Origin: JACRLV01 sp045863555
Lineage (GTDB): Bacteria; Planctomycetota; Phycisphaerae; UBA1845; Fen-1342
Direction of reading: 5' to 3'
Assembly: GCA_045863555.1 (NCBI GenBank)
Contig: BTUU01000019.1
Span: forward strand, 46,970 to 110,969
Length of the DNA: 64,000 bases
Shown here piece by piece: positions 1 through 8,931 of the stretch; within the stretch, counting starts at the first letter, position 1, and each line of letters opens with the position of its first letter. The notes beneath the pieces are model-generated. The model saw only the letters and a list, made by a program, of their open reading frames with translations, was not told where the DNA came from and made no database searches. Position numbers and translations under genes: made by a program.

Positions 1-1
1 A

Positions 2-217
2 GGCGGCATCCCGCCCATGTTCGTAACGGTCGATGGTGCGGGGAAGCGCGTCTACTTCCTGTTGACCGATCGGGCCGGCCGCGCCCTGGACGGCGACGTA
101 TTGCGCGAGCGCGTCCTGCCATTTGTTGCCGACGCGGTCGAGATCACCGGCGAACTCGAAATCCGCGACGATCTGACCCTGTTTCGGATCGACCCGACAT
201 CCATTCGGCGCCTCTAA
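2..217 (+). CDS. 3' end of an unidentified protein (partial)
   Basis: The frame is open from the left edge of the window to a TAA stop at 215-217, so this is the C-terminal 71 residues of a longer protein whose start lies outside. An ATG at 17 exists but has no clear ribosome binding site. The tail alternates hydrophobic and charged residues (about V-T-V-D-G, V-Y-F-L-L, then V-E-I-T-G-E-L-E), as in a small beta-rich domain. I do not recognise the family; a small DUF4920-like or DUF6370-like secreted domain is one possibility. The redoxin-YHS gene follows about 100 bases downstream on the same strand. Confidence 0.5.
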   Translation, partial: GGIPPMFVTVDGAGKRVYFLLTDRAGRALDGDVLRERVLPFVADAVEITGELEIRDDLTLFRIDPTSIRRL

Positions 218-321
218 ATCCTCGCGTAACTCCCGCCGGTCGCGCGCATCCAATCCAGAAACGCCGGCCAGCCCGTGTGCGGCACGGTACGCCGCCGAAA
301 AACGCAAAGGAGAGCCCCGCT

Positions 322-1251
322 TTGGTGAATCGATTTCGAAACTGGATGGCAGTCCTGGTCCTCGGCCTCGTGTCAGCCGCTTCCGGGGGGCCGGAGGACT
401 TCACGGTCCACTCCGGCGACGCAAAGTTTCGCTTGTCCGATGCGCGCGGAAAAATCGTCGCGCTGCACTTCCTCCTCGAGACCGAATGTCCCTACTGCCA
501 GGAGCACGTCGCCGAGACCGTGAAGCGGGCGCCGGAGCTTGCCGGCGTGATTCACCTCTTCCTCAAGCCGGACTCGGAAGAGGAAATCCTGGGCTGGTCG
601 GCGAAACTGCGGGACGCCGGCATTGCCGCGACGGTCTATCGCGATCCCGAAGCCCGGCTCGCAAAGGAGTACCGGATTCCCGGCGGCTATTCGTTCCACG
701 GGAAGTCCGTGCACTCCCCCGTGCTGGTCCTGCTCGGTCCCGATGGTGAAGAGGTCTACCGCTACGTCGGCAAGGACAACACGGATCGGCTAGCGTTCGA
801 CAAACTGGCCGGCAAGGGGGCGGAACTCTCGACAAACGCGGGTGTACGGGAGGCCAACCTGTCGAACGGTACGCTCGCGCTGAGCGGACACGACCCCGTC
901 GCCTACTTCGAATCGGGAAAGCCGGAGGCAGGCAAGCCTGAGCTGGTGAGTCGCTTTCGCGGCGTCACCTACTACTTTGCCACGCCGGAGCGGAGGGCCG
1001 CCTTTGCGGCGAACCCCGAGAAATACGTGCCGGCGTACGGCGGCTGGTGCGCGACCGCGATGGCGGCCGGGCGCAAAGTCGAGATCGACCCCGCCAGCTT
1101 CAAGATCACGGGCGGCCGGCTCTTCCTCTTTTACAAGGGCTGGTTTGCCAACGCGCTGGATGACTGGAACAAGGACGAGAAAAACCTGACCGCGAAGGCG
1201 GACGAGCAATGGAAGAAGCTCGCGCCGACCGACCCGAAAGGGAGGAACTGA
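322..1251 (+). CDS. Secreted redoxin (thioredoxin fold) fused to a YHS domain
   Basis: A 309-residue exported protein in two parts. After a signal peptide (about residues 1-22), residues 25-165 resemble AhpC/TSA-type redoxins, with a C-P-Y-C pair at 56 and 59. Residues about 185-285 form a YHS domain (G-H-D-P-V-A-Y-F, then Y-G-G-W-C-A), a family linked to metal binding. The likely role is thiol or peroxide redox chemistry in the periplasm coupled to a metal-binding module. The start is chosen because AAAGGAG at 306-312 lies upstream of TTG 322 (or GTG 325) and the product then begins with a signal peptide; GTG 277 would bury it. The DoxX gene begins 3 bases after the stop, so the two are probably co-transcribed. 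Confidence 0.85.
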   Translation: MVNRFRNWMAVLVLGLVSAASGGPEDFTVHSGDAKFRLSDARGKIVALHFLLETECPYCQEHVAETVKRAPELAGVIHLFLKPDSEEEILGWSAKLRDAGIAATVYRDPEARLAKEYRIPGGYSFHGKSVHSPVLVLLGPDGEEVYRYVGKDNTDRLAFDKLAGKGAELSTNAGVREANLSNGTLALSGHDPVAYFESGKPEAGKPELVSRFRGVTYYFATPERRAAFAANPEKYVPAYGGWCATAMAAGRKVEIDPASFKITGGRLFLFYKGWFANALDDWNKDEKNLTAKADEQWKKLAPTDPKGRN

Positions 1252-1254
1252 GCC

Positions 1255-1737
1255 ATGTCCGAGGCAGTTCAGGCCGCCACGATGTCCATGGCGGCGGTGG
1301 AAGATTTGTCCCCGAAGCAGGCACGGCGCTCGGCGGGTGGCGCGATCGTGAGCTGGGTGTCTCAGCTCCTCGCAGCGGCGATTCTCTGCCAGACGCTGTT
1401 CTTCAAATTCACCGGAGCCGAGGAATCGGTCTACATCTTCACGGCGCTGGGCATAGAGCCGTGGGGTCGCATCGGCTCCGGCGTTGCGGAACTGGTCGCC
1501 TCCGTTCTGCTGCTGGCTCCGCGTACCGTGCCGCTCGGGGCTCTGCTCTCCCTTGGCGTCATTTCGGGCGCGATCGTGAGTCATCTGACCGTACTCGGAA
1601 TCGTCGTGAAGGACGACGGGGGGCTGCTCTTCATTCTCGCACTCGCGGTGTTTGTGTGCAGCCTGGTCGTGCTCGCGGTTCGGCACAACCAGCTCCGGGC
1701 ATTCGCGCGGGTAATTATTCCTGCGCGCAGGTCGTAA
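1255..1737 (+). CDS. DoxX family membrane protein
   Basis: A 160-residue integral membrane protein with about four hydrophobic segments (roughly residues 33-52, 72-92, 97-117 and 122-142), the DoxX layout. The first segment is followed by F-F-K-F-T-G, matching the family's F-K-x-x-G region. DoxX proteins are small membrane subunits often linked to quinone or thiol redox systems, and the exact role of most is unknown. It starts 3 bases after the redoxin-YHS stop, which suggests a shared transcript and an envelope redox role. Confidence 0.8.
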   Translation: MSEAVQAATMSMAAVEDLSPKQARRSAGGAIVSWVSQLLAAAILCQTLFFKFTGAEESVYIFTALGIEPWGRIGSGVAELVASVLLLAPRTVPLGALLSLGVISGAIVSHLTVLGIVVKDDGGLLFILALAVFVCSLVVLAVRHNQLRAFARVIIPARRS

Positions 1738-1807
1738 AGCGCGAGTTCGGCCCGGTTGGGTGGGTTCGGGCGATCGGGAGTTTCGGGCACTGCCCTGGGA
1801 GATCGAC

Positions 1808-2374
1808 ATGTGCGAACAACTGGCGCCGCGATTGGCCGGCGACGCGGATGCGCGGCGGCATGAGCCGTTCGACCTGCTCGCGGCGCTGCTCGATCAGCTT
1901 GCCGGCGTCCTCGAAGCGACCACGGATTCGCAGTACACGCAGCGACCGGTCGGCGTCGTTTCGAGCAGTCTCGGCGGCCATGTCCGTCACTGTCTCGACC
2001 ACTTCAATGCACTATGCCGGGGTGCCGAGAAGGGGTCGATCGACTACGACAACCGCGAGCGCGGGACGATGGTGGAAACCAGTCGCAGGGCTGCACTCTC
2101 CACGATCGCCGAGTTGCAGAAGCGCCTTGAGCGGCTCGATACCTCGATGCTGCCGATGCCGCTGCGAATCCGATCCGTCATCAGCAGCGACGCGCAGTCG
2201 CTCGAAACCGTGACTTCCCTCGGTCGGGAATTGGTCTTTGTGCTCAGCCACACGGTCCATCACAATGCACTGCTGGCGGTGATGTGCAGGACGCTGGGGA
2301 TTCCGCTTCCCGACGACTTCGGATACGCACCCTCGACGCTCGCGCACGCTGCCGAGGCCGCATGTGCACGATGA
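1808..2374 (+). CDS. DinB-like four-helix bundle protein
   Basis: A 188-residue soluble, helical protein. H-V-R-H-C-L-D-H-F in the N-terminal third and H-T-V-H-H-N-A-L-L in the C-terminal third match the histidine positions that bind metal in the DinB/YfiT superfamily. Members include thiol-dependent transferases and hydrolases, but the substrate cannot be told here. The ATG at 1808 is preceded by GGGAG at 1797-1801; an upstream ATG at 1760 lacks a site. The gene overlaps the NRDE gene by 13 bases, so the two are probably translationally coupled. Confidence 0.75.
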   Translation: MCEQLAPRLAGDADARRHEPFDLLAALLDQLAGVLEATTDSQYTQRPVGVVSSSLGGHVRHCLDHFNALCRGAEKGSIDYDNRERGTMVETSRRAALSTIAELQKRLERLDTSMLPMPLRIRSVISSDAQSLETVTSLGRELVFVLSHTVHHNALLAVMCRTLGIPLPDDFGYAPSTLAHAAEAACAR

Positions 2375-3105
2375 CCCTGCTGCCGCTGCCCGGCCGCCTC
2401 CGGATCGCCTTCAACCGCGATGAATCGCGCAAGCGACCGCCGGCGTTGCCGCCTGTGCAGCGCACCTGCGACGGGCGACAGGCGATCATGCCGATCGACC
2501 CTGTCAGCGACGGCACCTGGATCGCGGCGAACGATGCCGGGCTCGTGGGCGCACTCCTGAACCTCTACCGCTTCGATAAACATGGCGGTGAGCCGCACAA
2601 GGGAACGCACAGCCGCGGCGAAATCGTCCCGGCGCTCATGGAGTGTCCGACCGTCGACGCGGCCGTGGAGTGCATCCTCCGATTGCGGCGCTCCATGCAT
2701 TTTTCTCCGTTCAGTCTCGTGATCACTGACGGCCGCTGCCTGCGCGAGTTCAAGGCGCACGGCGGTGCGGTAAGCATCACGCCCGTCCGGCCGATCGAGC
2801 GGCCTGAGCTGTTTACGTCTTCGGGGCTGGGCGATGCGCTCGTCTACCCGCCGCGACGCCGCCTCTTCGACGAGATGTTCGCTCATCCGCGCGATCCGAT
2901 CGCGACGCAGGATGCATTTCACCGGCACGCGTGGCCCGATCATCCGGAACTCAGCGTTTGCATGGCCCGCCGCGAGGCGCGAACCGTGAGCCTCACAGTC
3001 GTCGAAATGCGTGCGCGCGAGACTTCGCTCCAGTACTACCCCGCCCCGCCCAATGAACCCGTGGCGTCCGTCGAATTGACGCTGCGATTGGAAGCGGCGG
3101 CATGA
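2362..3105 (+). CDS. NRDE family (TANGO2-like) protein
   Basis: A 247-residue protein starting M-C-T-M-T-L and containing F-N-R-D-E-S-R near residue 20, the signature N-R-D-E motif of the NRDE/TANGO2 family. Cys2 is the conserved residue that may act as an N-terminal nucleophile after Met removal. The family is linked to haem or lipid handling in eukaryotes; its bacterial role is uncertain. ATG 2362 is chosen because it places the conserved Cys at position 2. The start lies inside the end of the DinB-like gene, and the stop overlaps the next start by 4 bases (ATGA), so this is an operon. Confidence 0.85.
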   Translation: MCTMTLLPLPGRLRIAFNRDESRKRPPALPPVQRTCDGRQAIMPIDPVSDGTWIAANDAGLVGALLNLYRFDKHGGEPHKGTHSRGEIVPALMECPTVDAAVECILRLRRSMHFSPFSLVITDGRCLREFKAHGGAVSITPVRPIERPELFTSSGLGDALVYPPRRRLFDEMFAHPRDPIATQDAFHRHAWPDHPELSVCMARREARTVSLTVVEMRARETSLQYYPAPPNEPVASVELTLRLEAAA

Positions 3106-4715
3106 GCGCCTGGGAGCGGGCGATCGCACTCTTCTTCGGCACGTTCGTGTCCGAAGATCTCACCTGCATCGGTGCCGGCCTGATGATCCACGCACGCGAA
3201 ATTGACTGGCCCACGGGGGTTATCGCCTGCCTTCTGGGGATCTTCGTAAGCGATCTGGGGCTCTGGCTCGTCGGTCGCGTGGTCGGCCGCCGGCTGCTCG
3301 ACTGGGATTGGGTTCGGCGGCGTCTTCCGGCGCAGAGTCTGGAGAATCTGGAGTCCTGGTTTGCTGCGCAGGGCTGGAAAGCGGTCATCGCGGCGCGCTT
3401 CCTGCCCGGCACGCGACTGCCGATGTACCTGGCGGCCGGAATGCTCGGACGTCGCGCGGTCTATTTCGCCCTGCCGGCCTTCGTGGCCGCGGCACTCTGG
3501 ACACCGCTGCTCGTGTCGGGCGTCGCACTCTTCGGACGCGGCATCGTAGCCCCCGTCGAGCGATTTCTCGGTGCAGGCTGGATGGCATTCGTCGCCGCCG
3601 GACTGCTGGCCTGGGCATTTATCCGGTTCGCCGGCCGCGCGGCAACGCCGGCGGGACGAGCGCGGCAGTGGGCGCGCATTTCACGCCTCTGGCGCTGGGA
3701 GTTCTGGCCGGCATGGCTCTTCTACATTCCATTAGCGCCCTGGATCGCATACCTCGCCATCCGCCATCGCGGGCTGACGGTTCCGACCGCCGCAAATCCG
3801 GGCATCCAGCCTCACGGCGGGATTGTCGGCGAGTCGAAGTTCGAGATTCTCTCCAGGCTGCCGCCCGAGTGGATCGTACCCACGGCACTGATTCCGCCGG
3901 GCCCGCCGCGAGAGCGGGTGAGTGAACTATCCCGCATCCTGGCGGCGCGCAGTTGGGATTTTCCGATTATCCTCAAGCCGGACGCCGGCCAGCGCGGAGC
4001 CGGGGTTCGGCGCATTCGCGATGCTGAGTCGGCCGCCCGCTATCTGCGCGAGCACCCGGGCACGCTAGTGGCGCAGGCCTACCACCCTGGTCCCTTCGAA
4101 GCCGGGATTTTCTATGTCCGCATGCCCGGCGACGCACGCGGCCGCATCTTCTCGATCACAGACAAGCAGTTTCCACAGGTTGTGGGAGACGGCGTCAGCA
4201 CCGTCGAGTCGCTCATCTGGAGGCACCCGCGCCTTCGCATGCAGGCCGATACGTTTCTCGCCCGGATGAACGGACTCGCCAGGTCGGTCCTCCGGCCGGG
4301 CGAGGCGCTCCCGCTTACAATCGCCGGGAATCACTGCCAGGGGACGCTGTTCCGCGACGGGGCGCACCTGATCACGCCGGCGCTGGAACGGGCGATCGAT
4401 GCAATCGCGCGCCGTTTTGAGGGATTCTTCTTCGGTCGGTTCGACGTTCGCTACAGCGATCCGCGGGAGTTCGCGGAGGGGCGCGGTTTCTCGATTCTCG
4501 AGCTGAACGGCGTCACGTCGGAGTCGACGAACCTCTACGACCCGGGCTGGTCGCTCATCCGGGCATATCGCGTGCTGTTTCGCCAGTGGGCGGTACTCTT
4601 CGACATCGGCGCTCAAAACCGACGCCTCGGTCACCCGACATCGCGGCTGCGAAGTATCCTGACGGATGTTCGGGCTCACTATCGCGACCGCCGGGTGAGT
4701 CTCGTGTCGGACTGA
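3102..4715 (+). CDS. DedA (VTT) membrane domain fused to an ATP-grasp ligase
   Basis: A 537-residue fusion. Residues about 1-190 are a DedA/SNARE-associated (VTT) membrane domain with several transmembrane segments and the typical R-F-L-P-G-T-R-L-P motif near 103; DedA proteins take part in lipid carrier and envelope homeostasis. Residues about 240-515 look like an ATP-grasp domain: a nucleotide-binding I-I-L-K-P-D-A-G-Q-R-G-A-G stretch near 285, G-D-G-V-S-T near 367, and a metal-site-like I-L-E-L-N-G near 470. ATP-grasp enzymes join a carboxylate to an amine or thiol. A membrane-anchored ligase acting on a lipid or envelope substrate is a reasonable inference. It overlaps the NRDE gene by 4 bases. 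Confidence 0.8.
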   Translation: MSAWERAIALFFGTFVSEDLTCIGAGLMIHAREIDWPTGVIACLLGIFVSDLGLWLVGRVVGRRLLDWDWVRRRLPAQSLENLESWFAAQGWKAVIAARFLPGTRLPMYLAAGMLGRRAVYFALPAFVAAALWTPLLVSGVALFGRGIVAPVERFLGAGWMAFVAAGLLAWAFIRFAGRAATPAGRARQWARISRLWRWEFWPAWLFYIPLAPWIAYLAIRHRGLTVPTAANPGIQPHGGIVGESKFEILSRLPPEWIVPTALIPPGPPRERVSELSRILAARSWDFPIILKPDAGQRGAGVRRIRDAESAARYLREHPGTLVAQAYHPGPFEAGIFYVRMPGDARGRIFSITDKQFPQVVGDGVSTVESLIWRHPRLRMQADTFLARMNGLARSVLRPGEALPLTIAGNHCQGTLFRDGAHLITPALERAIDAIARRFEGFFFGRFDVRYSDPREFAEGRGFSILELNGVTSESTNLYDPGWSLIRAYRVLFRQWAVLFDIGAQNRRLGHPTSRLRSILTDVRAHYRDRRVSLVSD

Positions 4716-4806
4716 CACCCGCGTTGCGCTGAAATAGCCGAACGCGTCCGACGGCGGCGCGAGAGCGTATTCGGTGGCGTGCGGAAATGAAATCAGCGGA
4801 GGTCTT

Positions 4807-5913
4807 ATGGCTACGGAGCAGTGGCACGATGTCGGGTCGGCGGAGGAATTGAGCCGCCGCCCGCTCCAGTCGATCACCGTCGGCCGGACAAAGCTCGCGC
4901 TGTCCTGCGTCGATGGCCAATTCAGCGCGATCTCGGGCGTCTGCAATCACGTCGGCGGCCCGCTGGGTGAGGGACGGCTCGATGGTGAGTACGTCGTATG
5001 TCCCTGGCACAACTGGAAGTTCCACTGTCGAACCGGCCTCGGCGAGCCCGGGTACGAGGAGGACGCCGTCCCCCGGCATGACTTGCGAGTTGAAAACGGC
5101 CGGGTGCTTGTAAACCTCGCGCCGGCCAGTCCGCGGACGCGCAAACCGCACGCCGCGCATCCGCTGGGCCGTCCGGTCGAGCGCGGCGAGGGGCCGCCGC
5201 GCGTGCTCGGCATCTCGACGACCGTAATGGATCGGGCGAACCCGCGCTACTCGACGTCCGACGCGCTGTTGAGCGCGGCGATCGATCACGCCGCCTCAGT
5301 CCGCGGCGCTGACACGCAGTTGATCCGCCTGAATGATCTCGCGTTTCGCCACTGCGAGGGCTACTACAGCAAGAGCTCGCGCGCGTGCACATGGCCGTGC
5401 AGCATCACGCAGATGGATCCCGCGGATCAGCTTGATCGAGTGTACGAGGCGATCGTCCACTGGGCCGACGTGATTCTGATCGCCACGCCGATCCGCTGGG
5501 GCTGCGCGAGTTCGCTCTACTACAAGATGGTCGAGCGCATGAACTGCATCCAGAACCAGATCACCATCGCGAACAAGGTGCTGCTGCACAACAAGGTGGC
5601 CGCGTTCATCATCACCGGCGGCCAGGACAACGTGCAGGCGGTGGCGGGGCAGATGCTCGGGTTCTTCTCCGAGTTGGGCTGCCACCTGCCGCCGTTCCCC
5701 TATATCGCGCATTCGCGTGGCTGGGCTGCGGAGGACATGGAGCGGAATGTCCGGTTCGTCTCCGAGAGCCGGGAGCTGCGCGAAGGCGCGGCCGATCTCG
5801 TCTCCCGTGCCATCGACGTCGCCGCGGTGCTTCTGGGAAAGGACCGCGGCGAAGCGCGGACGACTCGCGGCGGTCGCAAGGCCCACGCGCTGGACGTGCT
5901 CCCGCCGACATGA
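4807..5913 (+). CDS. Rieske ferredoxin domain fused to a flavodoxin/NADPH-FMN reductase domain
   Basis: A 368-residue fusion. Residues 5-105 are a Rieske [2Fe-2S] domain with ligands C46-x-H48 and C65-P-W-H68. Residues about 131-345 resemble the NADPH-dependent FMN reductase and iron-sulfur flavoprotein family, with the A-T-P-I-R-W-G loop near 226. Three cysteines at 183, 194 and 198 sit where such flavoproteins often carry an Fe-S cluster. The protein probably passes electrons between flavin and Rieske centre; donor and acceptor are unknown. ATG 4807 follows CGGAGG with normal spacing, while an earlier in-frame ATG at 4774 has none. It stands alone, convergent with the next gene. Confidence 0.85.
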   Translation: MATEQWHDVGSAEELSRRPLQSITVGRTKLALSCVDGQFSAISGVCNHVGGPLGEGRLDGEYVVCPWHNWKFHCRTGLGEPGYEEDAVPRHDLRVENGRVLVNLAPASPRTRKPHAAHPLGRPVERGEGPPRVLGISTTVMDRANPRYSTSDALLSAAIDHAASVRGADTQLIRLNDLAFRHCEGYYSKSSRACTWPCSITQMDPADQLDRVYEAIVHWADVILIATPIRWGCASSLYYKMVERMNCIQNQITIANKVLLHNKVAAFIITGGQDNVQAVAGQMLGFFSELGCHLPPFPYIAHSRGWAAEDMERNVRFVSESRELREGAADLVSRAIDVAAVLLGKDRGEARTTRGGRKAHALDVLPPT

Positions 5914-5934
5914 AATCGTTCGACGCTGCCAGGA

Positions 5935-7782
5935 TCAGGTCGGATCGGCCGAATGCGCCGCCAGAAAGCGGGCGGCTCCGTCCGGGCCGAGATAGCGATT
6001 CAGGATCGTCGGCGCCACGGTCGCGAGATCGACCAGCACGAGCCCGTCCAGCACATCGCCAAACCCCGGGTCGATATTGAATCCCAGGAGCCTGGCGTTG
6101 AGCTTCAGGTACTGGCGGAGCAGCACCGGGACGCTTCGCCGGTTCGATTCGATTTCGCCGACCAGCTCCTCCACGTTCGCCATGTCGGACACGAGCGTTG
6201 CGAGGCGGGAATGGTCGGCATGCGGGAAGCGCCTTATTCTGGGCGGCGTTCTCGGCCTGACCAGCTCATCCAGGTGTCCTTCCGCGCGATGGGCCTTCAG
6301 AAAGACCATCAGCAGCTGCCGGGTCATCGACTGGAACTCATCGCTGATGCTGACGGCGCCGAAGAGCCGGCGATAGCGCGGGTTCAGCGCGACGAATCGC
6401 CCGACCCCTTTCCAGAGCAGCAGCAGCGGCGCGTAGTCGCGCTGGCACTCCGGAATCACGAACGAACGCCCGAGTTCGAGCGCCGGATCGAGCTGGTCGA
6501 GCAGACGCGCCTGGTATCGAAAAAGCGTACTCGTATACAAACCGCCGGAGCCGAAGCGCTTCAGGATCACATCTGTCTGTCCCATCCGGTAGGCGCCGAT
6601 GACGCGGTGCGTCTCCGCGTTCCAGACAAAGAGGTGCAGGTAGTGTTCGTCGAATCGATCCAGGTCGATGGCGCGTCCGGTGCCCTCGCCCACGAGCCGG
6701 AAAGTAGATTCGCGGAGGCGGCCGATCTCGCGAAGAACATGCGGAAGCTGATCGGCTCGTCCGAAACAGACACGCAGATCGCCGCTGCCGGTGAGGCACT
6801 GGTCGGCGGGCAGAGCCGCGACGTCCGCCGCCAGCAGATCGCCCGGGACGGCCGGCACGACGCTCTCACCAGCCTTGGACCGATCCTTCACCGCGGCTTT
6901 TGCAGGCGTCCGGTCGGCGATGCGGCCCTTGAGGATGTACGTCCGGAGCCGCAGGTACTCGGTGACCCGCGCGATCTGCGCACGCGATGGAGTGTTTCCG
7001 TTCGCGCCACCGGAAGCGAGCCCCGCTAGCCTCTGCGGCCCGATCGTCGTCCCGATTTCCACGCGGATCGTCTTGCCCCGCTGGCGCAGCAACTCGCGCG
7101 GCAGCAGGGCGGTTCGCAACCGCGGATGAATGAGCCCCAGAATCTGGAAGAGCCGGCTGTTTCGACCGTCGAAATAGACGGGTACGACCGTTGCGCCGGT
7201 GCGCAGCGCCAACCGCGCGACCGAGTCTGACCAGTGCGGGTCGGTTACGCAGCGGCGCTTCCAGGTGAAATGCGACACCTCACCGGCCGGAAACACGCCC
7301 AGCGCCCCACCGCCCGCGATCCACTGCACCGCCGACTTCATCGCCGCACGGTTTCGATTCGCGGCGGCGGGTCCGCCGAAGGGGTCGACGAAGAGACTCG
7401 TGTCACGCATTTCGGGGATGCGCGCCAAGAGAAAATTGGCGAGCACGCGGGCGTCCGGCCGCACGCGCTGGAGCAGTGACGTGAGGATCAATCCATCGAG
7501 CGCGCCGAATGGGTGGTTCGCGACCACGAGCAGCGGCCCGCTCGTCGGAATCGCCCGCAGATCGTCCGAGGAGAATTGAACGTCGACGCCGAGCGATCGC
7601 AGGGCTCGGTCGCAAAAGGGCGTTTCGGAAGACGGTTGCGCGTCTGCGTAGATCGCGTTCAGCGATGGAAACGCCAGCATGCGCTCGCAGAGATTCCGCA
7701 GTGCAGCCCGCAGACCCCCAGGGGCCCACGGCAGCACACCCGGGGGTACCTCGAATGGCCGCGCGACGGTCGCTGGCGTCAT
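5935..7782 (-). CDS. Bifunctional acyltransferase, PlsC-like plus GNAT-type (OlsF-like)
   Basis: A 615-residue two-domain protein. Residues about 60-310 form a lysophospholipid acyltransferase domain with the N-H-P-F-G-x-L-D-G motif at 89-97, the form seen in ornithine-lipid-type enzymes in place of H-x4-D. Residues about 370-540 match the OlsB/haemolysin-type GNAT domain (R-E-S-T-F-R, D-R-F-D-E-H-Y-L-H-L, L-G-R-S-F-V). The same pair of activities is fused in OlsF, which makes ornithine lipids, so an aminolipid product is likely. ATG 7782 has AGGAA upstream and overlaps the stop of the VOC gene by 4 bases; an upstream extension has low-complexity arginine-rich content. Confidence 0.8.
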   Translation of the reverse strand: MTPATVARPFEVPPGVLPWAPGGLRAALRNLCERMLAFPSLNAIYADAQPSSETPFCDRALRSLGVDVQFSSDDLRAIPTSGPLLVVANHPFGALDGLILTSLLQRVRPDARVLANFLLARIPEMRDTSLFVDPFGGPAAANRNRAAMKSAVQWIAGGGALGVFPAGEVSHFTWKRRCVTDPHWSDSVARLALRTGATVVPVYFDGRNSRLFQILGLIHPRLRTALLPRELLRQRGKTIRVEIGTTIGPQRLAGLASGGANGNTPSRAQIARVTEYLRLRTYILKGRIADRTPAKAAVKDRSKAGESVVPAVPGDLLAADVAALPADQCLTGSGDLRVCFGRADQLPHVLREIGRLRESTFRLVGEGTGRAIDLDRFDEHYLHLFVWNAETHRVIGAYRMGQTDVILKRFGSGGLYTSTLFRYQARLLDQLDPALELGRSFVIPECQRDYAPLLLLWKGVGRFVALNPRYRRLFGAVSISDEFQSMTRQLLMVFLKAHRAEGHLDELVRPRTPPRIRRFPHADHSRLATLVSDMANVEELVGEIESNRRSVPVLLRQYLKLNARLLGFNIDPGFGDVLDGLVLVDLATVAPTILNRYLGPDGAARFLAAHSADPT

Positions 7783-8876
7783 GGCGATTCCTTCAACTCG
7801 GCTGCACGACGCACCGGGGGAAGCGCCTCGCCGATCCGCAGCGCGTGACCATCCGGGTCGCGCACCAGGAACCCGGCACGCGCGTCTGAACCCGCTGATC
7901 CGGCGCGGACCAGGCCATCCGAAACGAAACTCCACTTCCGGCCGCGCAGTTCGGCCGCGAGCGCCGCGGCGTCGCGGGAGATCAGCAGCGTTTGCCAGTG
8001 CAGCAGGTCGTTCGCGCGCGCATCGGCGGGATAAGGGCGCCCGTCGCGCGGGGAGAGGTACTCAAGGAGCTCGATCGCCGGGCCGGCCTCCGTTTTCAAC
8101 GTTGTGATCCGCAGGTGCGCGCCGGCAACGTTATTGAGCGCTTCCTGTTCCGGACCGTAGTTCTCACTGCCGCCGACAACCCGGAATCCCAGCACGTCAC
8201 GATAGAAGCGTAGGCTCGCTTCGGTGTCGTTGACGACGATCGCCGTGTGGTCGATGCCCAGGAAGAGCGCGTTCGTCTCCCGGTGCCACTTCGGATCGCC
8301 CTTGTCGGGCGGGAATTGGAGCACCTCGAGGAAATGTCCATCCGGATCGCGAAAGTAGAACGCCTTAATCCCCGCCGCGTTCCGGTTCCAGTCGGGCAGA
8401 CGCTGCGGATCCTTCGAGGCGTGACGGACCATTTTCTCGTGAAGCCAGGTGTGCGCCTGCTCCATGTCGCGGACGATGATCGCGATGTGCTGGAACCACC
8501 GATCGTTGCTGCGCGAATCCGCGGGAAAGGGCCGGCCCTTCGGCAATTCGTACTCCGTAAGCTCTACAAACTCGTCGCCCAGCTTCAGTCTGGCGACCCG
8601 CGCGGTCGCCGTCGTCGCCAGGCCGTGCAGGGATGCGAATTCCTCCCCGGCGAATCGAGTCTCGGAGACCTTTTCAAACGTGAGCACATCGTGAAAAAAA
8701 GCGACCGAAGCATCCAGATCCGAGACGGTGATGCCCGCCGCGGCCACGGACACAACAGCGCTCGGCCGGGATGTCGGTCGGTCGTCGGCGAGCGCCAATG
8801 ACTGAACAACCAGGAGATTGCACAGCAAGACGGCTGCGACCCGGCGGTGAATCCGGCAGGAAATCAGATAAGCCAT
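7779..8876 (-). CDS. Secreted double VOC (glyoxalase-fold) protein
   Basis: A 365-residue protein with a signal peptide (about residues 1-31) followed by two vicinal-oxygen-chelate domains, about 40-190 and 205-350. Each contains the usual paired beta-alpha units, with F-Y-F-R-D-P-D-G-H-F-L-E and F-L-V-R-D-P-D-G-H-A-L-R near their ends. VOC enzymes bind a divalent metal and include glyoxalases, dioxygenases and resistance proteins; the substrate is not predictable here. The ATG at 8876 has AAGGGAG upstream. It overlaps the acyltransferase gene by 4 bases, so they are likely co-expressed. Confidence 0.8.
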   Translation of the reverse strand: MAYLISCRIHRRVAAVLLCNLLVVQSLALADDRPTSRPSAVVSVAAAGITVSDLDASVAFFHDVLTFEKVSETRFAGEEFASLHGLATTATARVARLKLGDEFVELTEYELPKGRPFPADSRSNDRWFQHIAIIVRDMEQAHTWLHEKMVRHASKDPQRLPDWNRNAAGIKAFYFRDPDGHFLEVLQFPPDKGDPKWHRETNALFLGIDHTAIVVNDTEASLRFYRDVLGFRVVGGSENYGPEQEALNNVAGAHLRITTLKTEAGPAIELLEYLSPRDGRPYPADARANDLLHWQTLLISRDAAALAAELRGRKWSFVSDGLVRAGSAGSDARAGFLVRDPDGHALRIGEALPPVRRAAELKESP

Positions 8877-8931
8877 CGCGGCTCCCTTGAAGACATCGGT
8901 CCCCCTGAGATGCACGGCTCAACGCGTGGTT

